Below are positions 1-10,694 of a DNA stretch of 64,000 nt, piece by piece. Every line of letters starts with the position of its first letter. The stretch's first letter is position 1. The translations under genes and the position numbers were made by a program. Origin of the DNA: Primulina eburnea (taxonomy: Eukaryota > Streptophyta > Magnoliopsida > Lamiales > Gesneriaceae); the NCBI RefSeq assembly GCF_022965805.1, contig NC_133110.1, positions 29,074,668-29,138,667 of the forward strand. Reading direction: 5' to 3'. Below the pieces are notes generated by a model that saw nothing but the letters and a program-made list of their open reading frames with translations, was not told where the DNA came from and did not search any database.

Positions 1-578
1 TATGTTTCGACAAAACACCCAACCTTGCCACCTGATGACCCCATGAGAGTCGGTAAACAAGTCAAAGTGTAATGCTAGCACATAGAGTCTCAATGTTGTC
101 CCGGGTCATAAGGACTAATGGTGTACAACCATAAACTAGGACTTTTCCACTCGATAAGTGAGAACCACTTGGAAAGTCCTTTATGGAGGGTTGTTCATTG
201 CACTCTACCAGGAGCACCTATCTGCATGCTCGGACATCACAATGTCCCCTACCAATGAAACATGATAGTCACATCGCAGATACTAGTCTCGAACTCGAGC
301 GGCCTATATCCTTCTTAGCGGCGGGTTAATCGACTAGGAACTGTTTAGAATCTATAGTATTCAAAATATGAGTTTCATGATACTCATCATATGAACATCT
401 CATATTCTTCCTACTATTTGTATATTCAAGGGCTTTATCTATGCAACTAGCATGGTTATACAGATAAAGATGTGCCAAAAAAATAATTTGAAATATTATC
501 AAATAAAGATTGTTTATACATAGAGTTTCATTGTGAACACTCTGCCAACACTTGGCTCGACGTGCACCTACTCTAACA
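1..578 (-). mobile_element. LTR end of a Copia element, family G
   Basis: This stretch is closely similar to 54762-55339 and, inverted, to 51475-52050, which are LTR heads of element G. Read on the minus strand the LTR starts with TGTTAGAG at 578. The bases to its right are CACTA transposase sequence with no polypurine tract. This end is therefore the outer edge of an insertion in minus orientation, either a 5' LTR or a solo LTR, that continues left of the window. It differs from the G copies at scattered positions, so it is a separate and probably older insertion. Confidence 0.8.
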
Positions 579-741
579 AACATGCCATGCGGGATCTTGA
601 GGATCTTCAATGTAAAACACCTGCTTTGCTTGACTGCCCAAGATAAAAGAGTCAGACTTGAATCCAATTCTCTTCAGGTTTACCAATGTGAAACCAAGAT
701 CATCAACTTTAATACCGTTAATATTTTCAACCCATATACAT

Positions 742-3640
742 TTAAACATTGGAATTTGAAAAATTGGTAATCAATTTCCCATATTTCTGGATAACTCCAT
801 AAAAATTCATGTCTGACACAACTGGATTTTTATCTTTTGCACTAGCAACTTGCATTGTCGTTGCGACTAAGCTTACTCCGGAATTTTGCAGAATTCGTAT
901 ATCATCTCGCTCTTTTTTATGATAAGTGACACCATCAATCAAATAACTAGAGTACTTTAACACTTGTTTGATAGGTCCGCGCGCTACCCGCTTCAATCTT
1001 TCTGAAATTTCACGAGTGGAATTTCCAACTGCACTTGAAACCTACAATTCACAAAGTGCTAAAATTTATCCCTAAGTTTTTAAAAACTCAATAATACTCA
1101 TATTTAAACAACTTACACTATCACATAACCAGTTAATAAAGGTTCGGTTATGCTCATCTTGTAACCACCTTTTGGACTTAGCCTTATGGGGAAATTTTGC
1201 AGCCAAAATTGTCATGTGTTCCCTGATGAAATGATTAAGGATAAGTTAAACAATTGAAAGTTACAAAAAAACAGCAAGAAAGTATTTCAAAGTCAAAGAA
1301 ATTACTCGATATAAGGCACAACGTCAACATCATTTTCCAATAGATAACGATGTGCTTGATTCAACTCATCATCACTAGTGTAGTGCATTACTGAACCAGA
1401 CAGAGGCTTAGTGAGTTGTACTATTTGATGCATTGATGGGATACCAATTGTATCTATATTAGACATGTAGTCCGAGCAAAATTCCACAGCCTCTTCAGCA
1501 ATATAACGTTCGGCTATACACCCTTCAGGCCGATTGCGATTCTGCACATAGCCTTTCAATATCTTCATGAATCTTTCAAATGGATACATGTGCCTAAACC
1601 AAACCGGTCCACACAATTTTATCTCGTGTACAAGATGAACAGTCAAATGAATCATTATATCAAAAAAAGATGGGGGAAATATTTCTCTAGTAAACACAAT
1701 ATCATCACAATCTCCCTTTGCATCTCATCCAACTTTGAGACATCTATCACTTTATTGTATAACACATTGAAGAACCCACACAACCGAGTGATAGTATCTC
1801 TAACATGTTTAGGTAGGACACCACGTATGGCCACTGGAAGCAATTGTTGCTTCAAAGTGTGATAGTCGTGTGACTTAATGCCAACAAGTTTCAAGTCCTT
1901 AATCGACACGAGGTATTTAATATTAGATGAGTAACCCGTAGGGACCTTTATTCCAAACAGAGAATTGCAAAATTTCTTTTTCTCAGACTTGCTTAGTGTA
2001 TAATAGGCTCTGGCAAATACGTTCTTTTCTTCCCCATCTTTGTTAACCAGTCCTCAAATTCATCTCCACGAGGTCTAGTCTTGCTGCAACTCCATCCTTT
2101 GTTTTTCCTGGAATGTCAAGTAACGTACCGATGAAACTTTCACAAATATTTTTTTCAATATGCATCACATCAAGAACATGTCGAACATGTAGATGTTTGC
2201 AATACTCAAGTTCAAAGAATATAGATTTCTTTTTCCAACATGATTTTTCATCACCTACCTTCAGCTGAAGCTTCCCACTCATTTTTACCAGACGATAATT
2301 AATTCTGTCAACTCTTTCTAAAACTTCATGCCTGCAAGTTTAAATTATTGGTTCCCGTCAAATGCTTTCTTTTGCCTTTGATACAGATGACTTGTAGGAA
2401 GAAACCTTCTATGGCCTGTATACGCAATTTTTATACTATGCTTCAACCTCGTCGAATATTTTCTTCACCACATATTGGACATGCATGATATCCTTTCACA
2501 ATACAATCTGACATGTTCCCATATGCAGAAAAATCATTGATCGTCCATAGTAGCACAGCTCTAAGCGAGAAAATTTCTTTTCAATATGCATCATATGTAT
2601 CAACACCTATATCCCATAAAAATATTAAGTCGTCAATTAGAGGTGCTAAGTAGACATCAATATCATTTCCCGGTTGTTTGGGACCAGAAATCAACAATGT
2701 GAGCATCTAAATTTTCTTTTCATATACAAATTTGGAGGAAGTTTGTAAGTGATCATCACAATTGGCCAAAAACTATATGCAGAACTCATCAAACTATGTG
2801 GATTGATGTCGTCTGCTGAAATGGCCAATCTTAGATTTCTTGAATCGAAAGCAAAATTTGGCCAGTTGTGATCCACTACTTTCCAAGAGGGTGCATCAGC
2901 CGGATGACGCAAGTATCCATCACGAATTCTTTTATCAGCATTCCAAGTTAATTCCTTAGATATCACCTTCTGCTGAAACCATCTTTGAAATCTGGGAATA
3001 GGTGGGAAGTACCAAAGGACCTTTGCAGGAACTCCTCCATTTATCGTAGAATTTTTACCCAACTTCCACCTTGACATCCCGAAAATAGGGCAACTAGTAA
3101 AATCCTCATACTCCTTCCGGTATAAGATACAATCATTAGGACAAGCATTAATTTTCACATCATCCATCCCTAAAGCACATAAGCTTTTCTTTACATCATA
3201 CAAAGGTAAAAGCAATTCATTGTCATCTAGAAGCATTTGCCCAAACTAACCAAGTAAATCAGTGAAACTTTTATCAATCCAACTATATTTTGCCTTCAAG
3301 TTATATAATTTCTCAAGTGCAGATAACTTTGTAAATTTAACACATCCAGGATATAAAGGTTTCTCGGCATCTTCAAGTAGCTTATGGAATTGGTTTGGAT
3401 TCTCAGCATAACTATCATATGCACCATGTACCATACTTATAGGTTCCTCGGTAAAATATTTGCGTTCATCTTGCCCTACTTGATCACTATCATTCATTGA
3501 GTTCCCGAACTTAGATCTTTCGCCATGCCAAATCCATGTATGATATGTTAATTCTATACCATTACAACACAAATGAGCCCTTATAGTGTCAATATCTTTC
3601 GTCTTTAGATTACTACATTTTGCACATGGGCAAGGCATTG
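742..3640 (-). pseudogene. TNP2-like CACTA transposase, decayed
   Basis: Conserved blocks appear in the normal order on the minus strand. The transposase-associated N-terminal zinc-finger region is at 3640-3246, with the motif CPCAKCSNLK. The Transposase_21 core runs over about 3236-2043 and includes CPNDCILYRKEY, HACPICGEE and DVMHIEKNIC. A DUF4218-like block is at 1909-1302, with the motif VWFRHMYPFERFMK. A DUF4216-like block is at 996-742. The reading frame is broken into at least six pieces by stops and frameshifts, for example a TGA following GVDTYDAY near 2585. The start is uncertain because the 5' part lies near the insertion site of element A. In life this enzyme would bind CACTA ends and excise the element; here it cannot make a full protein. 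Confidence 0.8.
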
Positions 3641-3841
3641 CATTCGGATTGTTAGCGTTTCGCGATGCAACTGCAAGAAATAATCCACCCCAACCTCATA
3701 TTCATGTGACAACCTGTTCTTTGACATCCAATATTTGTCCATTATACGTACAACTAACTAACAAACAATGAGTCAAATCTTTCAAAATAGTTGTAAAAAT
3801 ACGGTTAATTTGGTGTTCAAAATACTATTAGGATGGTATTC
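3641..3841 (-). other. CACTA sequence between the transposase and element A
   Basis: About 200 bases of CACTA 5' region. On the minus strand the transposase-like reading continues a little upstream of the ATG near 3638, with NANNPNAMPCPC around the start, so the true first exon may extend here. The last five bases, TATTC (3837-3841), are the target duplication of element A. I see no separate gene. Confidence 0.5.
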
Positions 3842-4050
3842 TGTAAGGCCTGAGAATTAATAATCTTTATTGACGCGATAATTGAGGATATGAGAATACA
3901 TGTCATGTCATGAGGAGCATGACGAAATGCCAAGATTTTGACTCTGTTAATCCGGAATTATGAAATTTTAGTTGAGGTAACTATAGTAGGACCATATTGA
4001 GACGAGAAAGGGCAAAACTTTGCATTTCACAAGTTTCGGGCAGAACTAGT

Positions 4051-4292
4051 GGCGCCCGAGCGGTAGAAAGTGACCGCCCGAGCGCCAATGCTCAATAGGA
4101 AGATGTTCGGGCAGAAGGTGTGGCGCCCGGGCGGTAATTTATGACCGCCCGAGCGCCAGAAACTCGCATGACGGGCAGAACCTTCCGCGCCCGGACGGTA
4201 GATTGTGACCGCCCGAGCGCCAAGGAGCATTACGGAAATGCTGGGACAGAAAGTGACGCGCTCGAGCGGTACTTTCTTACCGCCCGAGCGCC
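4051..4292 (+). promoter_or_regulatory. Four paired GC-rich palindromes upstream of the TATA box (element A)
   Basis: Four units lie at about 4051-4086, 4122-4158, 4187-4221 and 4257-4292. Each is GGCGCCCGAGCGGT, about eight bases, then ACCGCCCGAGCGCC, so each unit can fold on itself. Each unit is preceded by a CAGAA box, three times as GGGCAGAA. The period is about 70 bases. The block ends about 50 bases before the TATA box. The same block is repeated in the 3' LTR at about 10904-11145. The position suggests an enhancer or a protein-binding array; the binding factor is unknown. Confidence 0.75.
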
Positions 4293-4339
4293 GACCCAAT
4301 TTCAGGAAAAATGACACGTTTTGTTTTCATGCAAGTGGG

Positions 4340-4350
4340 GATATATATAT
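4340..4350 (+). promoter_or_regulatory. TATA box of element A 5' LTR
   Basis: An ATATATATAT tract lies about 50 bases after the palindrome block and is followed by CTCCTTCAGAATTCAG. The same arrangement is seen in the LTRs of D and E. The corresponding tract in the 3' LTR is at 11194-11203. Transcription probably starts some 30 bases downstream. Confidence 0.65.
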
Positions 4351-5155
4351 GTTTCTCCTTCAGAATTCAGTAAGAACGAAGGAAGGGAATCGAAAATCTT
4401 TCAGAAAATTCTTACGCCTTTTTGGTTCAATCCGTCCGTCAGATTTTAAATCCGACTTCGGTACCGTGTTCCTATCGTTGTAGGCTACACGTGGACGTAA
4501 GTTTTACCATGTTTTGACATGTCTTGAAATTATGTTGTTGAAGGAATCAGATATGATTCATATATGTTGTTTCTGGCATGTTAGACATCGTATAATTGTA
4601 AACGGATTTAAGAACGGACACCGTATAGAATTATTATGATTTTTCAAGCATGTGTATTGTTGGGAGATGCAGATTATGGGGAAATTAGGAGTGTGTTCTT
4701 GATGTATTGGATTGTAGAGAATATACTGATTTTGGTTAAGTTATTGGTATCGAGAATTACGTCGTTTTGTCGTTAAAAATTGATACCGATATTGATTATT
4801 GATAGTATATGTATCAACATTGCCATTTCAGATTGATATCGGTAAAATTTGTCTTCGAGACTTCGACTACGACCAAGTGGTGCGACGAAAGGTATAAGCC
4901 ATGTTTTGTTTGGGGAGATGTAACTCATATAAGATATTATTTGAGTTTCCCAACCAAAATCACATACTAGTATTATTAGATATATTGTAACATGTTTATG
5001 AATTGTGTATAGTATTATATTCAATCTTATAACATGTTTATGCTTTGATTTCAGAATAGTATTCAAGCACGTATGATCAGTGTGATATTCAGATATGAAT
5101 ATGATTATACTTTGTTTACATATTGATAATTCATTGCATTTAAGATAGGAGAGTC

Positions 5156-5317
5156 GTTGACAGCCATTGTCAACTATCTAGATGTTCGGTGTATCTCAGC
5201 TTAGGAGCAGCCATGACTCCTATTGCAGCCATAGATACAGCTCAGACCGAAGTCTAGGAATAAGACGTACAGTCATCCCGAGTGGGAGGGTAGGTGACAG
5301 CCATTGACGTCTTATTC
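5156..5317 (+). other. Hairpin cluster with AGCCAT loops in the R/U5 leader of element A
   Basis: GTTGACA-gccat-TGTCAAC is a perfect 7-bp stem at 5156-5174. TAGGAG (5202-5207) pairs with CTCCTA (5217-5222), and this is enclosed by GTATCT (5191-5196) with AGATAC (5233-5238) and by TTCGGT with ACCGAA. GAATAAGACGT pairs perfectly with ACGTCTTATTC (about 5258-5317). The hexamer AGCCAT occurs four times in or next to these loops. The block recurs in the 3' LTR at about 12009-12170 with few changes. Confidence 0.6.
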
Positions 5318-5811
5318 ATACGGGATCCCTAGAGTTCTAGTCGAGTCGAGTCCAGACATGGTTTGATTCGTATTGCATTGCATGTGCATATAATGTCATT
5401 CATGATAGCATGTTTCATGTTTACTTGATTATATGCATGTATACATGTTTATACTGGGATTTGTTCTCACCGGTTTTCCGGCTGTTGTTGTGTCTGTATG
5501 TGTGCACGACGACAGGTGGGGCAGGATCTGGGTCACGCAGAGGATGAGAGACAGGTATAGCGTGGTGATCACGGGCATAGCAAATGGCTAGTAGTTGTAC
5601 TTTGTTATGTACTGTAGTTGAACACTGGATTGTTGAGTACGTACCAGACGGGATATGTATGTTATGTGTTCATGTTGTAATTAAATAAAAATATGATGCT
5701 TATTTATATGCATTTGAGTTAATGTAAAAGCAAAAATTTGACCCACTTTTTATATTAATGATCCATTTAAATCCCAAAGAAAAGAGTTAGAGCCCGGGTC
5801 CCCACAACAGG

Positions 5812-5823
5812 TGGTATCAGAGC
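5812..5823 (+). promoter_or_regulatory. Primer binding site (initiator-Met tRNA) of element A
   Basis: TGGTATCAGAGC begins five bases after the 5' LTR. It is the complement of the 3' end of plant initiator methionine tRNA, the usual primer for minus-strand cDNA of plant LTR elements. Confidence 0.93.
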
Positions 5824-6058
5824 CGTAGGTTCTGTAGACTGAGATAGAGTAGAATGAGCGGGGTAGATCGAGTCATCTTCCTTGCTTATGCTGTGCTAGC
5901 ATGTTTATTGCTTTCGTTACTACATGTTGTTTATTATCTGATTGATTACAGCGTGTAATAAACTGAATCAGAACCGATTCTAGATCAGAGGTAAATGATC
6001 AGAGGAGGACTGAAACAGTTGTATAGCTTGTATACTAAATTGTTTGAATATCAGATAC

Positions 6059-9000
6059 ATGCCTCCTCGAAGAGCAGCAGTTCCTCTACGACCATTAGCG
6101 CCAGAACAGGGGAGTACATCCGGAGATACGATGGATGTCACTGCTACGCCCATGGAGACTCTATTAAAGCGATTCCAGTCATTCCGACCACCGAACTTAA
6201 AGGGTACAGAAAATGCCATCGAATGCGAAAGCTGGTTGGAGGATATCGAGATGTTATTCGAGTCTTTAGGGTACAGTGATGAGAAGAGAGTGAAGCTCAT
6301 TGGCCATCAACTGCAAGACATTGCTAAACATTGGTGGTTGAATATCAGAAGAGCACTAGAACAGCGTGGTACTGAGATTACATGGAAAGTGTTCAAGACC
6401 GAGTTCTATCAGCGATTCTTTCCTGTATCCTACCGTAAAGATAAAGGCGCTGAATTTGCAAACCTGAGGCAAGGGCAATTGAACATTGAAGAGTACGTTG
6501 CTAAATTTTCTTCTTTGCTTCGCTTTGCACCTCACGTTTCAAGTAATGATGAGGCCATGGCAGATCAGTTTATAAATGGCCTGAATCCAGATATCTTTAC
6601 GTTGGTCAATACCGGGAGACCCGATAATTTCTCGGATGCATTGAATCGTGCCAAAGGAGCTGAAGCAGGATTGCTTAGGCAACGGAGTGCTCCGTATGTT
6701 GCACCGAGTCCGAGACCGTCACTACCTCCATCTCAAGTTCCTCCTCCTCGATTCGAAAGTGGTGGTAGCCGTAGTGGACGCAAAGATCATTTGAAGGCAA
6801 AGGGCAAACAGTTTAAAAGGACAGGGAGCAGTTCTTCGAGCTCCAGCGGGTCAAAACAGAGAGGTTTTGGCCAAAGTCTAGAGGTAGCAAGTGGATATTG
6901 CAATACTTGTGGAGGTAAGCATGCCACAGAACAATGTCAGGGTGTATTGGGTAAATGTAACGTATGCAAGCAACCGGGGCATTATGCCAAGGTCTGTCCT
7001 CAGAGGAGTGGTGCATCGAGATTCCAGGCGGCAGGATCGTTTGCCTCCGTGACGCAGCCTGAGAGGCAAGCTTCATCTGTTCACTCATTTCAGCCGCCAC
7101 CTACACCGACCCAGCCTCGAGCCAGAGGTGGCCAGCCAGGGAGTCAGCCTCAGAGACAACAGGCTCAGGTGTTTGCCTTGACTGAAGAGCAAGCACAGGA
7201 TGCCCCAGATGATGTCATAGCAGGTAACTGTTCTCTTTGCGGTTATCCTGCTTATATATTGATAGATACGGGTGCATCGCATACATTCATTTCAGAACGA
7301 TTTGCATTGTTGCATTCTCTGCCTGTTGAGTCGTTGTTAGATGTTGTGTCTATTATTTCTCCGTTGGGAAGTGGTTTGATAGCTGTGACCACGGTTAGAC
7401 ATTGCATCTTAAGGTTTGAGGGTCATGAAATTGATCTAGATTGCATAGTACTCGGGTTAGATGATTTTGATTGCATTGTTGGTATTGACATGCTAACAAA
7501 GTACAGAGCTACCGTGGATTGTTTCCACAAGATTGTCAGATTCAGACCCGAGATGACAGATGAGTGGAAATTCTACGGGAAGGGTTCCAGATCTCGGATT
7601 CCCTTGATTTCGGCTTTGTCTATGAATAAGTTGCTGCAGAAAGGAGCAGATGGGTTCCTTGTGTATGCTGTAGATGTTCAGAAATCTAGCCCGACATTGG
7701 CAGATATACCAGTAGTACGAGAATTTGCAGATATCTTTCCAGATGAGATCCCAGGATTACCTCCGGTGCGAGAAGTAGATTTTAGTATTGATTTGATTCC
7801 AGGTACCACTCCTATTTCGAGAGCTCCGTATAGGATGGCACCGATAGAGTTGAAAGAATTAAAGGCACAGTTGGAAGATCTGCTAGCCAAGGGATATATC
7901 AGACCTAGTGTATCTCCTTGGGGTGCTCCGGTGCTATTCGTGCGAAAGAAAGATGGATCCATGCGGCTGTGTATCGATTATAGGCAACTGAATAAGGCCA
8001 CGATAAAGAATAAATATCCATTGCCTAGGATCGATGATTTATTTGATCAATTGCAGGGATCCTCTGTTTATTCTAAGATTGATTTACGATCCGGATATCA
8101 TCAGCTCCGAGTTCGAGATGTAGACATACCAAAGACAGCATTTCGAACCAGGTATGGGCATTACGAATTTATTGTTATGCCTTTTGGTTTAACAAATGCT
8201 CCGGCGGTATTTATGGGCTTGATGAATCAAGTATTTCAGAGATATTTGGATGATTTTGTTATTGTCTTTATCGATGATATTCTGGTGTATTCTAAGAATA
8301 GAAATGAGCATACAGAACATCTCAGAATTGTGTTGCAGACACTGAGAAATGAGAGATTGTATGCCAAATTGTCAAAGTGCGAATTCTGGTTGAATCGAGT
8401 TGTCTTTTTGGGACATATCATATCGGGAGATGGTATTTCTGTAGATCCGAGTAAAGTGGAAGCTGTAATCAGTTGGCCGAGACCGACTTCTGTACCCGAA
8501 ATACGCAGTTTCATGGGTCTCGCGGGATACTATAGACGATTCATCCAAGATTTCTCCCGTATTGCGAAGCCAATTACGCAATTGACACAGAAGAATGCAC
8601 CGTTCTTATGGTCTGAGGAGTGTGAGTCTAGCTTTTTGGAATTGAAGAAGAGGCTGACCAGCGCACCCGTCCTGATGATTCCTTCAGGTACGGGTAATTT
8701 TGTTGTATATTGTGATGCTTCTCACAGAGGTTTGGGATGTATTCTTATGCAGCGAGGGCATGTGGTTGCATATGCCTCGAGACAATTGAAGACTCACGAG
8801 ACGCGATACCCCATTCATGATCTTGAATTGACGGCTATTGTATTTGCGCTGAAGATCTGGCGCCATTATCTTTATGGCGAGAAATTCGAGATCTATTCAG
8901 ACCACAAAAGCTTAAAGTACTTGTTTTCTCAGTCGGAGTTGAATATGCGACAGCGTAGATGGCTTGATCTGTTAAAAGATTTTGATTGCGAGATCAAATA

Positions 9001-10597
9001 TTACCCGGGAAAGTCAAATGCAGCGGCAGACGCCTTGAGTCGAAAGGTATGTGCCTTATCCTTATCGACGATAGGTGTTACGAAACTCGTTGAAAATTGC
9101 TGTTTTGCTGGATTAGAATTTGATACAGATAGGAAGCCACTACGACTTGCTACTATTCAAGTCGAGCCAAACTTGATCAGAAGAATAAAAGAAGCACAAA
9201 GAACAGATCAGAATGTGCAGAGATCGATTCAGATGGTCAGAACAGGACACGTATCAGAATATCGGGTGCGGGAGAATGTGTTGTACGTAAATAACCGTCT
9301 GGTGGTGCCGGATGTTTCAGAGTTGAGACATCAGATTATGTCTGAAGCACATTGTAGTCGGTTTAGTATTCATCCTGGTGGCCGAAAGATGTACAATGAT
9401 CTGAAGACACAGTTCTGGTGGAAGCAGATGAAGTCAGACATTGCGGAATTTGTGTCTAAATGTTTGAACTGCCAACAGGTGAAGGCCGAGAGGAAGAAGC
9501 CCGGAGGGTTACTTCAGAGTTTGTCTATTCCTGAATGGAAATGGGATCACATTTCCATGGATTTCGTGACGAAGTTACCACGATCTTCCCGAGGCTGTGA
9601 TGCGATTTGGGTCGTTATCGACAGATTAACCAAATCAGCTTGTTTCATCCCGTACCGAATGACTTACAGACACGAGCAGATGGCGGAGATATATGTTCGA
9701 GAGGTAGTCAGATTACATGGAATGCCGAAGTCCATCGTATCAGATCGTGATCCACGATTCACTTCACACTTCTGGCATAGTTTACAGCAGGCCTTAGGTA
9801 CGACATTGCACCTGAGTACTGCGTATCATCCTCAGACAGACGGACAGTCAGAGCGGACTATCCAGACTTTAGAGGATATGTTGAGAGCTGTAGTGCTAGA
9901 TTTTGGCACTAGCTGGCAAGATTCCTTACCTCTTTGTGAATTCTCTTACAATAATAGCTATCAGACGAGCATTGAGATGGCACCAATTGAAGCTCTATAT
10001 GGTAAGAAGTGCAGATCTCCGCTATACTGGGATGACATTGTAGAAGTACCAGAACTTGGACCAGATATGATTCGTGACATGACAGAGAAAGTGAAAGTCA
10101 TTCAAAAGAGGATGAAAACGGCGCAAGACAGGCAAGCGAAATACGCCAACATCAGACGTAGACCGTTAGTATTTGAGCAAGGAGACAGGGTGTTTCTAAA
10201 GATTTTCCCATTCAGAGGCATTGTCAGATTTGGCAAGCGTGGAAAGTTGTCTCCTAGATACGTTGGTCCTTACGAGATTCTAGAGAAGATTGGCGATCGA
10301 GCATATCGACTGGCTCTTCCTCCTTCTCTATCTGGGATACATGACGTCTTTCATGTATCGATGTTGCGTAAATATATGCCTGATGTTTCTCATGTCATTC
10401 GTCCTGACGAAGCTGAACTCGATCAAACTTTGAGCTATGTTGAACAACCGATACAGATTCTTGACCGGAAGGAAAAGAAGCTGAGAACAAAGACTATTCC
10501 TCTAGTGAAAATCCAATGGAGTCGTCATGGCATTGAAGAAGCGACTTGGGAAACGGAAGCAGATATGCGACAGAAACATCCCGAGTTGTTTACATGA
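6059..10597 (+). CDS. Gag-Pol polyprotein of Ty3 element A, intact
   Basis: One uninterrupted frame of 1512 codons. I chose the ATG at 6059 (MPPRRAAV) because element E has the same start context. In order: Gag capsid-like region (about 60-200); two cysteine clusters, [13 protein letters not shown] and the CCHC knuckle [15 protein letters not shown] (about 285-315); protease with DTGASHTF (about 401); RT with [10 protein letters not shown] (about 735); RNase H with CDASHRG (about 884) and [10 protein letters not shown]; integrase with the HHCC finger (about 1094-1145) and a DDE triad (Asp in MDFVTKLP about 1166, Asp in SDRDPRF about 1226, Glu in SERTIQTLE about 1263); and a C-terminal segment with EEATWE that resembles a chromodomain. 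The protein would be cut by its own protease and would assemble cytoplasmic particles, copy the RNA and integrate the cDNA. No missing catalytic residue is visible. Confidence 0.95.
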   Translation: MPPRRAAVPLRPLAPEQGSTSGDTMDVTATPMETLLKRFQSFRPPNLKGTENAIECESWLEDIEMLFESLGYSDEKRVKLIGHQLQDIAKHWWLNIRRALEQRGTEITWKVFKTEFYQRFFPVSYRKDKGAEFANLRQGQLNIEEYVAKFSSLLRFAPHVSSNDEAMADQFINGLNPDIFTLVNTGRPDNFSDALNRAKGAEAGLLRQRSAPYVAPSPRPSLPPSQVPPPRFESGGSRSGRKDHLKAKGKQFKRTGSSSSSSSGSKQRGFGQSLEVASGYCNTCGGKHATEQCQGVLGKCNVCKQPGHYAKVCPQRSGASRFQAAGSFASVTQPERQASSVHSFQPPPTPTQPRARGGQPGSQPQRQQAQVFALTEEQAQDAPDDVIAGNCSLCGYPAYILIDTGASHTFISERFALLHSLPVESLLDVVSIISPLGSGLIAVTTVRHCILRFEGHEIDLDCIVLGLDDFDCIVGIDMLTKYRATVDCFHKIVRFRPEMTDEWKFYGKGSRSRIPLISALSMNKLLQKGADGFLVYAVDVQKSSPTLADIPVVREFADIFPDEIPGLPPVREVDFSIDLIPGTTPISRAPYRMAPIELKELKAQLEDLLAKGYIRPSVSPWGAPVLFVRKKDGSMRLCIDYRQLNKATIKNKYPLPRIDDLFDQLQGSSVYSKIDLRSGYHQLRVRDVDIPKTAFRTRYGHYEFIVMPFGLTNAPAVFMGLMNQVFQRYLDDFVIVFIDDILVYSKNRNEHTEHLRIVLQTLRNERLYAKLSKCEFWLNRVVFLGHIISGDGISVDPSKVEAVISWPRPTSVPEIRSFMGLAGYYRRFIQDFSRIAKPITQLTQKNAPFLWSEECESSFLELKKRLTSAPVLMIPSGTGNFVVYCDASHRGLGCILMQRGHVVAYASRQLKTHETRYPIHDLELTAIVFALKIWRHYLYGEKFEIYSDHKSLKYLFSQSELNMRQRRWLDLLKDFDCEIKYYPGKSNAAADALSRKVCALSLSTIGVTKLVENCCFAGLEFDTDRKPLRLATIQVEPNLIRRIKEAQRTDQNVQRSIQMVRTGHVSEYRVRENVLYVNNRLVVPDVSELRHQIMSEAHCSRFSIHPGGRKMYNDLKTQFWWKQMKSDIAEFVSKCLNCQQVKAERKKPGGLLQSLSIPEWKWDHISMDFVTKLPRSSRGCDAIWVVIDRLTKSACFIPYRMTYRHEQMAEIYVREVVRLHGMPKSIVSDRDPRFTSHFWHSLQQALGTTLHLSTAYHPQTDGQSERTIQTLEDMLRAVVLDFGTSWQDSLPLCEFSYNNSYQTSIEMAPIEALYGKKCRSPLYWDDIVEVPELGPDMIRDMTEKVKVIQKRMKTAQDRQAKYANIRRRPLVFEQGDRVFLKIFPFRGIVRFGKRGKLSPRYVGPYEILEKIGDRAYRLALPPSLSGIHDVFHVSMLRKYMPDVSHVIRPDEAELDQTLSYVEQPIQILDRKEKKLRTKTIPLVKIQWSRHGIEEATWETEADMRQKHPELFT

Positions 10598-10680
10598 TGT
10601 AAGTAATTTTCAGTCTTGATTATATTACTTGTCATATATGTTTAGTAACTGCCGGTGATTTCGAGGACGAAATCATTTCT

Positions 10681-10694
10681 TAGAGGGGGAGAAA
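10681..10694 (+). other. Polypurine tract of element A
   Basis: TAGAGGGGGAGAAA lies directly before the 3' LTR, the expected plus-strand primer site. Confidence 0.85.

Larger units (their letters stand above)
3842..5806 (+). repeat. 5' LTR of element A
   Basis: It begins TGTAAGGCC and ends GGGTCCCCACA. From left to right it holds a U3 region, four paired GC-rich palindromes (4051-4292), a TATA box near 4341, a transcribed R/U5 region with strong hairpins (5156-5317) and the conserved stretch CGGGATCCCTAG. Downstream of the TATA box it is alignable with the LTR of element E (47395-49450), but the palindrome block upstream is not. Confidence 0.93.

Noticed and set aside
4027..4483. Open frames on both strands of the A LTR, repeated at 10880-11336, as genes
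   Set aside because: They are produced by the GC-rich palindromes, are present identically in both LTRs and match no protein family.
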